From: Vibrio cyclitrophicus
Lineage (GTDB): Bacteria; Pseudomonadota; Gammaproteobacteria; Enterobacterales; Vibrionaceae
DNA length: 64,000 bases
Reading direction: 5' to 3'
NCBI GenBank assembly: GCA_023206055.1
Contig: CP065366.1
Span: 2,666,001 to 2,730,000, forward strand
The position numbers were made by a program, and so were the translations under genes. The notes beneath the pieces were generated by a model, which was not told where the DNA came from, did no database searches, and saw nothing but the letters and a program-made list of their open reading frames with translations. Below, in pieces: positions 1 through 9,070 of this stretch. Numbering within the stretch: position 1 is the stretch's first letter; every line of letters starts with the position of its first letter.

Positions 1-35
1 GCACCTAAAATAGCAATATTAAATTCTTGGCTCAT
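1..35 (-). CDS. 5' tip of aspartate-semialdehyde dehydrogenase-like gene (partial)
   Basis: Only the first 11 codons plus part of the next lie in the window; the rest runs off the left edge. They read MSQEFNIAILGA, which looks like the start of an NAD(P)-binding Rossmann fold (IAILGA). In vibrios the gene directly after pdxB is an aspartate-semialdehyde dehydrogenase paralogue (Usg/Asd type). The start lies 12 bases after the pdxB stop, so the two are probably co-transcribed. Assignment rests on this short sequence and the neighbour, so it is tentative. Confidence 0.55.
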   Translation of the reverse strand, partial: MSQEFNIAILG

Positions 36-47
36 TGTTTCTCTCTT

Positions 48-1181
48 TTATAAAGTTGGCTTTACCATAAAACCGAGTTTAGATAACGGCGTTAAATTAC
101 AAGATTCGTCGCCCGTTAACTCGACAGCACTGTACTCTCTGCGGTCCCAATATTCTTTACGCATCTTGTCAAAAGAACCCGGCGTAGAGATATTGCGACG
201 GAATAAGGCGTCGTCTTTGCGCACATCATAGATCAACTGAGTCAAATTGTGCAGTGTTGCTTCGTCCCAAGCTCTATCTAATTTCATTTGAGGCACTGGT
301 GCCGTCGGCAGAAGATCGCTTGCATAAGCACGTTGTTCAGTACCCAAGAACTCACAGTAGCTGTTGAAGATCATCGTCGTACCGCGCGCTTTGCCCTCTA
401 GACCGTAGCCCGCTACGTGAGGTGTTGCGAAAGCAAGCAGTGGAAGTAATTCCATGTCAACTTCAGGTTCAAACTCAAACACGTCAAGAACGGCAGTGAA
501 ACCATCGGCTTTTTGCAAGCGAGCTTTTAACGCTTGGTTATCAACAACAGGACCACGAGCCGCATTAATCAGAATTTGATCAGGACGTAAATTTTCCAGT
601 ACTTGCTCATTAATCAAGTGATGCGTTGGGAACTCACCCGCCTTAGTGATTGGCGTATGCAGAGTGATTACGTCTGACTGTTCAAGCAGTGTCTCTAATT
701 CAGTAAACTCGCGAGTATCACCCTCTTGTTGTTTTAGAGGATCGTTCAGCAATACTTTAATGCCAATGCCTTCGAGGCACTTAGCTAAGTAACTGCCCAC
801 TTGGCCACAGCCAATAATACCGACCGTTTTTTCGAATACAGAGAAACCTTGTTGCTGAGCCAACACCATCATCGCGCTGAACGCATACTCAGCAACACCC
901 ACCTTGTTACAGCCAGGAGCTGCGGTGAAGAAAATGCCACGCTCTTTCATCAATTCTTGGTCAACGTGATCCATACCAGCCGTTGCGGTTCCAACAAACT
1001 TAAGCTTGTTCGCTTTACTGATCAGCGCTTCATTGACCTTAGTCACCGAGCGAATCATCAGAGCATCTACGTCAACAAGATCGTCAGCGGTTAGCGTTCG
1101 ACCGGACTTCATTGTCACTTCACCTAGCTGGCTAAAAAGCGCTTCAGCATAAGGCATATTTTCATCGATTAAGATTTTCAT
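48..1181 (-). CDS. pdxB: Erythronate-4-phosphate dehydrogenase
   Basis: A 377-residue D-isomer-specific 2-hydroxyacid dehydrogenase that oxidises 4-phosphoerythronate in the DXP-dependent pyridoxal phosphate pathway (cytosol). The nucleotide fold shows GIIGCGQVGSYLA, and catalytic signatures follow in order: NAARGPVVD (Arg), the acidic FEFEPE segment and TPHVAGY (His). The start is placed at MKILIDENMPYAEALF, where PdxB homologues begin; an in-frame extension of 29 codons upstream reads like non-coding sequence. It is followed after 12 bases by the Usg/Asd-type gene. Promoter is presumably in the 190 bases before it, downstream of the terminator near 1385. Confidence 0.96.
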   Translation of the reverse strand: MKILIDENMPYAEALFSQLGEVTMKSGRTLTADDLVDVDALMIRSVTKVNEALISKANKLKFVGTATAGMDHVDQELMKERGIFFTAAPGCNKVGVAEYAFSAMMVLAQQQGFSVFEKTVGIIGCGQVGSYLAKCLEGIGIKVLLNDPLKQQEGDTREFTELETLLEQSDVITLHTPITKAGEFPTHHLINEQVLENLRPDQILINAARGPVVDNQALKARLQKADGFTAVLDVFEFEPEVDMELLPLLAFATPHVAGYGLEGKARGTTMIFNSYCEFLGTEQRAYASDLLPTAPVPQMKLDRAWDEATLHNLTQLIYDVRKDDALFRRNISTPGSFDKMRKEYWDRREYSAVELTGDESCNLTPLSKLGFMVKPTL

Positions 1182-1647
1182 TGGGAAGGTACTTTCGTTG
1201 GGGTCTGTCGACCTTAAATGTGAATTAAAATGATTGTGCAAAATTCCACACACGGTGTCGAGTCGCAATTGGAATACATTATAAATAAAGGGCTGAATCG
1301 CCTAGTCTGCACAAACAAGAGCAGAAATATAAGCCAATACCTAAAATCAAAAGACAGAAGACTAAAACGAAAAATGCCCGATTGAATAAACAATCGGGCA
1401 AACATCCAGAACAAAAGGATCCTATCTCGCTCTCCAGGAGACAGAGTCTTGCGTCTGTTCAACCAGTACTAACTAAGTTACTACTGATCAAGCTCTGGAA
1501 ACCTTTCAACTTTTAAACTTAGATTTAAAATCCATGTTTAAAAAGCTTTGTTCTGTGGTTCATTATTAATGAGCTACCTGTGCGTGTTGAATCTACACTC
1601 GCGTAACCCATTAACGATTAACCTTTATCTCTCTAACTCAAGCCTAA
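1182..1647. other. 466-base intergenic region between pdxB and fabB
   Basis: No convincing protein gene. It holds a perfect 10-bp hairpin terminator for minus-strand transcripts (1367-1400) lying about 250 bases past the fabB stop, an unusually long 3' region for fabB, and then the presumed pdxB promoter. The segment 1400-1500 read on the minus strand looks like it could be a small RNA ending at this terminator; see findings. Confidence 0.6.
1367..1400 (-). terminator. Rho-independent terminator downstream of fabB
   Basis: TGCCCGATTG pairs perfectly with CAATCGGGCA around an AATAAA loop (1375-1400). On the minus strand the stem is followed by TTTTTCGTTTT, so it ends transcription coming from the fabB side. 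Confidence 0.85.
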
Positions 1648-2859
1648 TTAAGCTTGGTATTTTTTGATTACTAGCGTTGCGTTCGTACCACCGAAACCAA
1701 AGCTGTTAGACATAACCGTTGTTAGCTCTTGTTCACGAGCTTCCGTTACGATGTCTAGGCCTGCGCCTGCTTCGTCTAGGTTTGCAACGTTAATGCTTGG
1801 TGCGATAAAACCGTTATCAAGCATTAGTGTTGAGTAAATTGCTTCGTGTACACCAGCCGCACCTAGAGCGTGACCTGTCATCGCTTTAGTTGCTGAGATT
1901 GCAGGGCTGTTGCCGCCAAAGACTTCTTGGATTGCGCCAAGTTCTTTAACATCACCAACAGGAGTTGAAGTACCGTGAGTGTTCACGTAGTCAACACCAT
2001 CAACGTTTTGCATTGCCATCTTCATACAACGAACCGCGCCTTCACCAGAAGGAGCAACCATGTCGTAGCCATCTGAAGTTGCGCCGTAACCCACGATCTC
2101 GCCGTAGATTTTTGCGCCACGAGCAACTGCGTGCTCAAGTTCTTCGATAACTAGCATGCCGCCGCCACCAGAGATAACAAAACCGTCACGGTCTGCATCG
2201 TAGGTACGAGAAGCCAATTCTGGAGTGTCGTTGTACTTAGTAGAAAGTGCGCCCATTGCGTCGAACATCATAGTCAGAGACCAATCCAGTTCTTCACCGC
2301 CACCAGCGAATACAACGTCTTGTTTACCCAGTTGGATAAGCTCCATAGCGTGACCAATACAGTGTGCAGATGTCGCACATGCAGAACTCATAGAGTAGTT
2401 CACGCCACGGATTTTGAATGGTGTAGCAAGACAAGCCGAAACCGTAGAAGCCATTGTACGTGGAACCATGTATGGACCAACGCGCTTAACGCCTTTTTCA
2501 CGGATGATGTCTACTGCGTTAACTTGGTTTAGAGATGAAGCACCACCTGAACCCGCAACGATACCAGTGCGGTCATTAGATACTTGATCTTCAGTTAAAC
2601 CAGAGTCAGCAATTGCTTGCTCCATTGAAAGATAAGCGAATGCCGCTGCATCACCCATAAAGCGCATTTTTTTGCGATCGATATGGTCAGCAGGGTTCAT
2701 TTTCAGGTTACCCCAAACTTGAGAGCGCAAGCCATTTTCCTTGAACTGCTCTGAAGCGGTAATACCTGATTTACCCTCTTTCAGTGATGCTAAAACTTCT
2801 TCGACGTTGTTACCGATACTTGAAACAATACCCATACCGGTGATTACGACTCGTTTCAT
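1648..2859 (-). CDS. fabB: 3-oxoacyl-[acyl-carrier-protein] synthase I
   Basis: A 403-residue beta-ketoacyl-ACP synthase that condenses malonyl-ACP with acyl-ACP and is needed for unsaturated fatty acid elongation in gammaproteobacteria. The thiolase-fold catalytic triad is visible: Cys161 in SSACATSAH, His295 in NTHGTSTPVGD and His330 in GHALGAAG, with Lys325 just before. FabB rather than FabF is favoured by the length and the MKRVVITGMGIVSSIG start. It is transcribed divergently from mnmC, as in enterobacteria. The shared 128-base spacer would hold both promoters; no clear FadR/FabR operator was recognised by eye. Confidence 0.97.
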   Translation of the reverse strand: MKRVVITGMGIVSSIGNNVEEVLASLKEGKSGITASEQFKENGLRSQVWGNLKMNPADHIDRKKMRFMGDAAAFAYLSMEQAIADSGLTEDQVSNDRTGIVAGSGGASSLNQVNAVDIIREKGVKRVGPYMVPRTMASTVSACLATPFKIRGVNYSMSSACATSAHCIGHAMELIQLGKQDVVFAGGGEELDWSLTMMFDAMGALSTKYNDTPELASRTYDADRDGFVISGGGGMLVIEELEHAVARGAKIYGEIVGYGATSDGYDMVAPSGEGAVRCMKMAMQNVDGVDYVNTHGTSTPVGDVKELGAIQEVFGGNSPAISATKAMTGHALGAAGVHEAIYSTLMLDNGFIAPSINVANLDEAGAGLDIVTEAREQELTTVMSNSFGFGGTNATLVIKKYQA

Positions 2860-2987
2860 GTGACATTCCTATAATTCTAAATTCAGCTAGATGATAACTA
2901 AGAAGCCTAACAAAAGTGGTCAGCTTTCCTAGAAATTCGTACAATCCCTACCAACATATCGCTTCAAATCACAAAATGATAGATTTT

Positions 2988-5072
2988 ATGACTTCAATTA
3001 CTAATGCAGAACTGGAATGGAATGAGTCTGGCACGCCAGTTTCAGACCAATTTGACGACGTTTACTTCTCTAATGTTAACGGTTTAGAAGAAACTCGCTA
3101 CGTCTTTTTAAAACAAAACCACCTTCCAGAGCGTTGGGTTGAACATCAACAACGCCGTTTTGTGATTGCTGAAACCGGTTTTGGTACGGGTTTAAACTTT
3201 CTCGCAGTCTGGCAATGGTTCGATGCTTTTCTTAAAGATAACCCACAAGCGATGACCAAAGAGTTACATTTCATCAGTTTTGAAAAATATCCTTTAAATA
3301 AAGAGGATCTGATCAAAGCGCACCAATCTTGGCCAGAATTAGCCCAGTACGCGACGCAACTCCAAGAACACTATCCGATTGCACTACCTGAATGTCACCG
3401 CATTGTGTTGGGCGATGGCGCGATCACACTCGATTTATGGTTTGGTGATATTAAAGATTGTATGCCTAACGTACCAACCCCACGTGAAGGTTTGGTTGAC
3501 GCTTGGTTCTTAGATGGCTTTGCGCCAAGTAAGAACCCAGAAATGTGGAATCAAAACCTATTCAACGGAATGGCCAAACTGGCAAAACAAGATTGTAGCT
3601 GTGCAACGTTTACCGCTGCCGGTTTTGTTCGACGCGGTTTAATCGAAGCTGGTTTTGCGATGAAAAAAGTTAAAGGTTTTGGTACTAAGCGGGAAATGAT
3701 TGCCGGCCGACTTGATGAGAAGCACGCTCACACCAACATCAAACCTTGGTATGGCCTAGCTCAACACAGTGATTCACAAGATATCGCCATTATCGGTGGT
3801 GGTGTTGCCAGTGCTGCGCTTGCAAAAACATTAAGCCGACGCGGTAAAGACATCACGCTTTATTGTGAACACCAACAAGCCGCAGGAAATGCCTCGGGTA
3901 ACAACCAAGGTGCAATTTACCCCTTGTTAAGCGAAGCGACATCGAACGTTTCTCGCGTGTTTGGCCCTGGCTTACTGTTTGCTCGCCAGTTCATCAATCA
4001 GGCGGCGCAATCTATTCAGTTTGACCACAGCTGGTGTGGCGTGAACATTCTGATGTGGGATGAAGGCTCCACTAAAAAGCTCAACCGCATGTTGGAAGGC
4101 AATTTCCATACAGATTTGATTCAGCGTTTATCGCCAGAACAAGCGAATGAAAAGATTGGCCTACCGGTTGATAAAGAGAGTGTTTACTTCCCACTGGGTG
4201 GTTGGTTAAGCCCTCTACAACTGACACAAGGCTTGATCGGAAAGTTAGAAGAGACCAATCAAGTGAACGCTCACTATCAACATCAAGTGACTCAACTTGA
4301 GTGGCTCGAAGCTGAACAACAATGGCAACTCACTATTGAGACACCACAAGGTGAGATTCAAACTAAACATGACCAAGTGGTTGTTGCGAACGGCCACAAG
4401 TTCACCCAGTTTGAACAAACTCGTCCCGTGCCTCTTACACCAGTGAAAGGGCAAGTGAGTCATATCCCGACTACAGAGAATCTCAGCCAGCTAAAAACGG
4501 TGTTGTGTTTTGATGGCTACCTGACGCCTCAGAATCCCAATAACGGCAACCACTGTATTGGCGCGAATTACGATAAAACCAATATCGACCAAGAGTTTGA
4601 TATTGAGGTTCAGCAACATAATGGCGAGCGCTTACACGGGTCGCTACCAGAACAAGCGTGGACCAAAGATGTCGATACCAGTGACAACTTAGCGCGCCAA
4701 GGAATCCGAAGCGTAAGCCGTGACCACCTTCCTTTTGTCGGAACCGTTGGTGACTTTGAAGCCATTAAGGATCAGTACCAAGGCCTGCACAACTTCAACC
4801 CTCAGAGAGATTCGGTTGAGGATGTTCAAACGGTAACGAGCTTCCCTAACCTTTATTGCTTTATTGGACTAGGCTCACGCGGCTTAAGCTCTGCGCCATT
4901 ATTGGCTGAAGTGTTAGCATCACAAATTTGTGGCGAACCACTGCCCTTGCCTGTTGATGTGCTTGAGGCGATTCACCCAAGTCGAATGTGGGTTCGCAGG
5001 CTGCGTAAAGGTAAAGCATTAACCGCTGGCTGGGTTTCAGATAAACACTCAAAAACAACCAATAATTTCTAG
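2988..5072 (+). CDS. mnmC: Bifunctional tRNA 5-methylaminomethyl-2-thiouridine biosynthesis protein MnmC
   Basis: A 694-residue two-domain enzyme finishing the mnm5s2U34 wobble modification. The N-terminal half (MnmD) is an SAM-dependent methyltransferase with FGTGLNFLA and DAWFLDGFAPSKNPEMW. The C-terminal half is an FAD-dependent oxidoreductase with the dinucleotide motif DIAIIGGGVASAALA and GIRSVSRDHLPFVG. The start is set at MTSITNAELEWNESGTPVSD, where homologues begin; an upstream in-frame extension to 2916 lacks similarity. No strong ribosome binding site is seen before it. Length is normal for the family. Confidence 0.96.
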   Translation: MTSITNAELEWNESGTPVSDQFDDVYFSNVNGLEETRYVFLKQNHLPERWVEHQQRRFVIAETGFGTGLNFLAVWQWFDAFLKDNPQAMTKELHFISFEKYPLNKEDLIKAHQSWPELAQYATQLQEHYPIALPECHRIVLGDGAITLDLWFGDIKDCMPNVPTPREGLVDAWFLDGFAPSKNPEMWNQNLFNGMAKLAKQDCSCATFTAAGFVRRGLIEAGFAMKKVKGFGTKREMIAGRLDEKHAHTNIKPWYGLAQHSDSQDIAIIGGGVASAALAKTLSRRGKDITLYCEHQQAAGNASGNNQGAIYPLLSEATSNVSRVFGPGLLFARQFINQAAQSIQFDHSWCGVNILMWDEGSTKKLNRMLEGNFHTDLIQRLSPEQANEKIGLPVDKESVYFPLGGWLSPLQLTQGLIGKLEETNQVNAHYQHQVTQLEWLEAEQQWQLTIETPQGEIQTKHDQVVVANGHKFTQFEQTRPVPLTPVKGQVSHIPTTENLSQLKTVLCFDGYLTPQNPNNGNHCIGANYDKTNIDQEFDIEVQQHNGERLHGSLPEQAWTKDVDTSDNLARQGIRSVSRDHLPFVGTVGDFEAIKDQYQGLHNFNPQRDSVEDVQTVTSFPNLYCFIGLGSRGLSSAPLLAEVLASQICGEPLPLPVDVLEAIHPSRMWVRRLRKGKALTAGWVSDKHSKTTNNF

Positions 5073-5130
5073 TTCAACGATTCTGAACATCTGAAATAGC
5101 TAAAAATTGGAAATACCCGAAACTAAAAGC

Positions 5131-5170
5131 TAAAAAGCCCGAGCGACATTATGTCCCTCGGGCTTTTTGT
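5131..5170 (+). terminator. Terminator after mnmC (bidirectional)
   Basis: AAAAAGCCCGAG and CTCGGGCTTTTT flank a short loop. With A-runs and T-runs on both sides it can serve mnmC from the left and the FMN reductase gene (minus strand, stop at 5213) from the right. Confidence 0.9.
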
Positions 5171-5212
5171 TGTTAGTGTTGACCGAAACTGATGTTCTAA
5201 ACGGAGCAGTAT

Positions 5213-5734
5213 TTACAACTTAGCAACCGCGTCTTTAATCTGTAGAGCGATCTCTTCGTTGCTGATAGAACCAGACTCAAAATCAAAGTTATCGTAGAAA
5301 CTTGGTACTGAAACTGACGCTTGCACGTTGCCACCAAAGTAAGGTGCAGAACCTGTCGCTGCGCCAAGTACTGTTTGTGCGCCGCCAGGGCCTGGTGATG
5401 TCGCTAGGTAAACCGCAGGCTTCTCACCAAACACTGAACGTTCAATACGTGTCGCCCAATCAAATAGGTTTTTGTACGCCGCAGGATAGTGGCCATTGTG
5501 CTCAGCGAAAGAGATAACAAATGCGTCCGCTTCTGCTAGGTCACGCAAAAATGCTTGAGCGCCTTCCGCTTGGCCGATCTCTTTTTCAGTGTCTTCACTG
5601 AACATAGGAACATTGTAATCGTTGATGTCTAGGACTTTAACTTCAGCACCTTCAATCAAGTTAGCTGCGTAAGTTGCTAGAGTTTTGTTGATAGAGGTAG
5701 AGCTTGTGCTTGCGCCGAATGCGATAACTTTCAT
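5213..5734 (-). CDS. NADPH-dependent FMN reductase family oxidoreductase
   Basis: A 173-residue flavodoxin-fold protein of the FMN_red family. It starts MKVIAFGASTSSTSINKTL, the phosphate-binding loop of these enzymes, and carries FVISFAEHNGHYPAAYKNLFDW, which matches the second flavin-contacting region of this family (usual form PEYNxxxPxxLKNxxDW). SPGPGGAQTVLG follows. Such enzymes reduce quinones, azo dyes or free flavins; the physiological substrate cannot be told from sequence. Monocistronic, with AAAGG seven bases before the ATG. Confidence 0.85.
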   Translation of the reverse strand: MKVIAFGASTSSTSINKTLATYAANLIEGAEVKVLDINDYNVPMFSEDTEKEIGQAEGAQAFLRDLAEADAFVISFAEHNGHYPAAYKNLFDWATRIERSVFGEKPAVYLATSPGPGGAQTVLGAATGSAPYFGGNVQASVSVPSFYDNFDFESGSISNEEIALQIKDAVAKL

Positions 5735-5909
5735 GATGTGACCTTTTCTGTAATTCCGTTAAGTGGGATTAGAATAACGTAGTCAGAAAATTGAACCATC
5801 ACAAGGATTGAACGGACTCATTCAAAAATTTCGAATGAGTCTCAAACTATTCACTGCTCAGTAAAATGGAAAGGAAGGGACTGAGCGGATAATGATAAAT
5901 AACCAGCGA

Positions 5910-6173
5910 TTAAGCTTGGTTTTGTAGCTCAACCCAAAGGTCATTCACGATGGTGCGGTCTGCAGGCGTTAGTTCAGAGCGAGCGTCTTCTAGGCTCTTC
6001 TCAATACGCAATTTAACTTCTGCTACGTCTTCAATGCCGTCTTCTTCACATGAAGCCACTGACAGAGAAATATGACCACGTAAGTAACCACCAGCAAACA
6101 GTTCATCATCTGATGCGTTTTCAATGCGAGCATCAATTACTTCAAGTAGTTTTTCTTCAAATTCGATAATCAT
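5910..6173 (-). CDS. yfcL: YfcL family protein
   Basis: An 87-residue acidic protein of unknown function matching the YfcL family (MIIEFEEKLLEVIDARI, then LFAGGYLRGHISLS). In enterobacteria yfcL is the neighbour of epmC and mnmC, and the same grouping is seen here. It starts nine bases after the epmC stop, so the two are almost certainly one operon. No catalytic motif is visible. Confidence 0.85.
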   Translation of the reverse strand: MIIEFEEKLLEVIDARIENASDDELFAGGYLRGHISLSVASCEEDGIEDVAEVKLRIEKSLEDARSELTPADRTIVNDLWVELQNQA

Positions 6174-6182
6174 AATATTCTC

Positions 6183-6713
6183 TTATTTCACAATAAATTG
6201 GCTAGCACATAAAGGTTCTACATCGTAGAAGCTGCGCAATGCTTCAGAGAGCATTTTTACGCGAGGCGGAAGGCCAACTTCAAAGATACCCATGACTTCG
6301 CTGTGTACTTTATTCATAAAGGCCAAACGATCTGGCTCAAAATCGCCGTGTAGATTGTCACAGCTGACATTAAAAGGAAAGCCTGCGCTCGTCGCAATGA
6401 TCCATTCATACGCTTGTGGGCGAATTTCTACTTTTTCAAACTCAGCTTGAACCGACTCAGTGCGTCCATCAGGCTCGTACCAATAGCCAAAATCTTCCAA
6501 TAAACGACGTTCAGGGCCAGCAACACACCAGTGCGCTATTTCGTGCAGCGCAGAAGCGTAAAAGCCACGTGCGAAGACAATTCTGTGATGTGGGATATCA
6601 TCATCGGCAGGTAAGTAGATAGGCTCGTCAGCGCCTAGCTCCAATTTAGTATTAAAGCTGCCATAAAAAGTCTGATTAAAAATATCGATAATGTCGGAAT
6701 ATTGGTGTGTCAT
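6183..6713 (-). CDS. epmC: Elongation factor P hydroxylase EpmC
   Basis: A 176-residue protein of the YfcM/EpmC family, which hydroxylates the beta-lysylated lysine of elongation factor P. Hallmarks are DDEPIYLPAD-like GADEPIYLPADDDIPHHRIVFARGFYASALHEIAHW, including the putative metal-binding HEIAHW, then FGYWYEPDGR and FNVSCDNLHGDFEPDR. The start is placed at MTHQYSDIIDIFNQTF, which aligns with homologues; an upstream ATG adds 11 hydrophobic residues without support. First gene of a two-gene unit with yfcL. The modification partner genes epmA and epmB are not in this window. Confidence 0.9.
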   Translation of the reverse strand: MTHQYSDIIDIFNQTFYGSFNTKLELGADEPIYLPADDDIPHHRIVFARGFYASALHEIAHWCVAGPERRLLEDFGYWYEPDGRTESVQAEFEKVEIRPQAYEWIIATSAGFPFNVSCDNLHGDFEPDRLAFMNKVHSEVMGIFEVGLPPRVKMLSEALRSFYDVEPLCASQFIVK

Positions 6714-7012
6714 AAAATCAAATTTAAGTAAAAAGAACTGGGGCATTTTGCGTTTTTTTAAGCGCTCGGTAAAGCCCTATCAAGCGTAATGACATCGGGT
6801 TCGCCATTATACTTTGCAGTGACAATCGATTGCCATTCCCAGATTACACCACTTTAAGGTGAATGATTAGTTTAGCTAATCTGAAACGGTCATTCACGGT
6901 ACAAATATTCATTCGTCAACATGCATTTTTACTACTACACTCGCGCTTCATTTTTATATCCCTAAGGCCTATAAGACTCGAATTTATAGACCTAAATTAT
7001 AGAGCTACAGCA

Positions 7013-7636
7013 ATGCTACTAAGTGTTTTGTATATCATTGGCATCACGGCAGAAGCCATGACCGGCGCTCTCAGCGCTGGCAAACAAAAAATGGATTGGT
7101 TTGGTGTAATGTTGGTTGCAAGTGCAACGGCAATTGGCGGCGGTACAGTACGAGACATCTTACTTGGCCACTACCCTTTAGGTTGGGTTGAAAACCCGCA
7201 ATATCTGGCAATCACCTGTATCGCGGGTGTTATCACAACAGGACTGGCTAAATGGGTAATCAAGCTAAAAGGTTTGTTCATTCGTTTGGATGCGTTGGGG
7301 CTTATCGTATTCAGTATCATTGGTACTAAAGTGGCGATGACCATGGGCTTGCACCCAATGATTTGCATGGTGTCTGCATTGGTGACTGGCGTGTTTGGTG
7401 GCCTGCTGCGTGACCTTATCTGCCGTCAAACACCATTAGTGCTGCATGAAGAGCTGTACGCGTCTGTTGCCCTTGTCGCTTCAGGTTTATACCTAGGTTT
7501 GCTTGAGCTTGGCATTAACGACGTAACAGCAACGATTGTTACGCTTGTGGTTGGCTACTTGCTGCGTATGGCTGCCGTAAGATTCAAATGGCGCTTGCCT
7601 TCGTTCCAGCTTGATCCGGAAAGCTCTGTACATTAG
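7013..7636 (+). CDS. yicG: Trimeric intracellular cation channel family protein (YicG/UPF0126)
   Basis: A 207-residue integral membrane protein made of two copies of a roughly 90-residue three-helix unit: ATAIGGGTVRDILLGHYPLGW in the first and TGVFGGLLRDLICRQTPLVL in the second. This GGGxxRD repeat is the UPF0126 signature; bacterial members are homologous to TRIC-type channels, and YicG has been linked to glycine-related phenotypes in E. coli. The start is taken at MLLSVLYIIGITAEAMTGA as in homologues; 50 upstream in-frame residues are unlikely to be coding. It is followed by a strong terminator. Confidence 0.88.
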   Translation: MLLSVLYIIGITAEAMTGALSAGKQKMDWFGVMLVASATAIGGGTVRDILLGHYPLGWVENPQYLAITCIAGVITTGLAKWVIKLKGLFIRLDALGLIVFSIIGTKVAMTMGLHPMICMVSALVTGVFGGLLRDLICRQTPLVLHEELYASVALVASGLYLGLLELGINDVTATIVTLVVGYLLRMAAVRFKWRLPSFQLDPESSVH

Positions 7637-7659
7637 ATATTCTCAATGACGCAGAATAT

Positions 7660-7697
7660 AAAAAGGGTTGCTTCATTACGAAGCAACCCTTTTTTGT
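7660..7697 (+). terminator. Terminator between yicG and aroC
   Basis: AAAAGGGTTGCTTC pairs with GAAGCAACCCTTTT around a four-base loop and is followed by a T-run. The flanking A-run makes it usable for the convergent aroC as well. Confidence 0.92.
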
Positions 7698-7744
7698 TTC
7701 TATCAAATCAGTTTCAATTCTGTTTTGAATAAAACGAAACAGAA

Positions 7745-8830
7745 CTAGATTTTTGGCGTTTCTGTTGTTACACCAAAGTTTTGACCACGATGACGTAGCA
7801 AGTGATCAAGCAATACAATCGCTAACATCGCTTCTGCGATAGGCACTGCACGAATACCAACACATGGATCGTGACGACCTTTCGTGATTAGCTGCGTTGC
7901 TTCACCATCTTTAGTGATGGTGTCACCAGGAACTGTAATGCTTGATGTCGGCTTAAGTGCAATACTTGCCACAATATCTTGGCCAGTAGAGATACCACCT
8001 AAGATACCGCCAGCATGGTTGCTGCTGAAACCTTCTGGAGTTAATGGATCACGGTGTTCACTACCGCGTTGATTAACAACATCGAAGCCATCACCAATCT
8101 CAACACCTTTCACCGCATTAATGCTCATTAGAGCGTGCGCGATGTCAGCATCTAGACGATCAAAGATTGGCTCACCAAGGCCTACAGGCACTTTAGTCGC
8201 AACCACTTGAATCTTCGCACCGATCGAGTTGCCTTCTTTTAGCAAGTCACGAATCAGTTGATCAAATTCTGGTACTTTGTCGGCATCAGGACAGAAGAAA
8301 GCGTTGTTTTCAATCTCGTTCCAATCCACTTTATCAATTGAGATATCACCCATTTGAGAAAGGTAAGCTTGAATCTCAACACCAAATTCTTGTTTTAGGT
8401 ATTTCTTCGCAATTGCACCTGCAGCAACACGCATTGCAGTTTCACGAGCTGAAGATCGACCACCACCTCGGTAATCACGCACACCGTACTTTTGATGGTA
8501 CGTATAATCAGCGTGGCCAGGGCGGAACTTGTCTTTAATTTCGGAATAGTCTTTAGAGCGTTGGTCTGTATTTTCAATCAATAGACCAATAGAAGTACCC
8601 GTAGTTTGGCCTTCAAATACACCGGATAAAATCTTTACTTCATCCGCTTCACGGCGAGCCGTTGTATAACGAGAAGTACCGGGGCGACGACGATCCAAAT
8701 CTCTTTGAAGGTCTGCTTCGGTAATTTCTAATCCTGGTGGGCACCCATCTACGATACATCCTAGTGCGATACCGTGACTTTCTCCGAACGTAGTCACGCG
8801 GAAATGTTGTCCGATACTGTTTCCTGCCAT
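7745..8830 (-). CDS. aroC: Chorismate synthase
   Basis: A 361-residue enzyme that makes chorismate from 5-enolpyruvylshikimate-3-phosphate using reduced FMN, the last shikimate-pathway step. Family signatures are present: GESHGIALGCIVDGCPPG near the start (GESHG), RPGHADYTYHQKYGVRDYRGGGRSSARET in the middle and the RHDPCVGIRAVPIAEAM motif near the end. Length is standard. In many gammaproteobacteria aroC follows prmB; here its upstream neighbour is instead the accessory lipoprotein/sigma/kinase block, and no prmB lies in the window. Confidence 0.97.
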   Translation of the reverse strand: MAGNSIGQHFRVTTFGESHGIALGCIVDGCPPGLEITEADLQRDLDRRRPGTSRYTTARREADEVKILSGVFEGQTTGTSIGLLIENTDQRSKDYSEIKDKFRPGHADYTYHQKYGVRDYRGGGRSSARETAMRVAAGAIAKKYLKQEFGVEIQAYLSQMGDISIDKVDWNEIENNAFFCPDADKVPEFDQLIRDLLKEGNSIGAKIQVVATKVPVGLGEPIFDRLDADIAHALMSINAVKGVEIGDGFDVVNQRGSEHRDPLTPEGFSSNHAGGILGGISTGQDIVASIALKPTSSITVPGDTITKDGEATQLITKGRHDPCVGIRAVPIAEAMLAIVLLDHLLRHRGQNFGVTTETPKI

Positions 8831-8978
8831 TACTTCCTCTAAATCAGCTATTGAGCAGAAGGTTTGATTCCTAAACCAACCAACTAATAGCTTTACTTGT
8901 CTATTCTTCGTGAATTCATAGTGGCTTTATTACTAAATGATGTAAACCCCAAAAAACGAACAATTGTCAGTTTCTCGA

Positions 8979-9014
8979 AAAATAAAAAAGGAAGCCCATC
9001 ACTAGGCTTCCTTG
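8979..9014 (-). terminator. Terminator downstream of the surface lipoprotein gene
   Basis: GGAAGCC and GGCTTCC (8990-9011) form the stem around an eight-base loop; on the minus strand it is followed by TTTTTTATTTTT, placing it about 60 bases past the lipoprotein stop. Confidence 0.85.
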
Positions 9015-9070
9015 TTTCAATATATTTGATTTGCTTCGCATTCAACATGCGACTAATTCAAACGTTCAAA

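Noticed and set aside
1214..1462. 82-codon minus-strand ORF in the pdxB-fabB spacer
   Set aside because: It spans the fabB terminator and its product is compositionally unlike a real protein.
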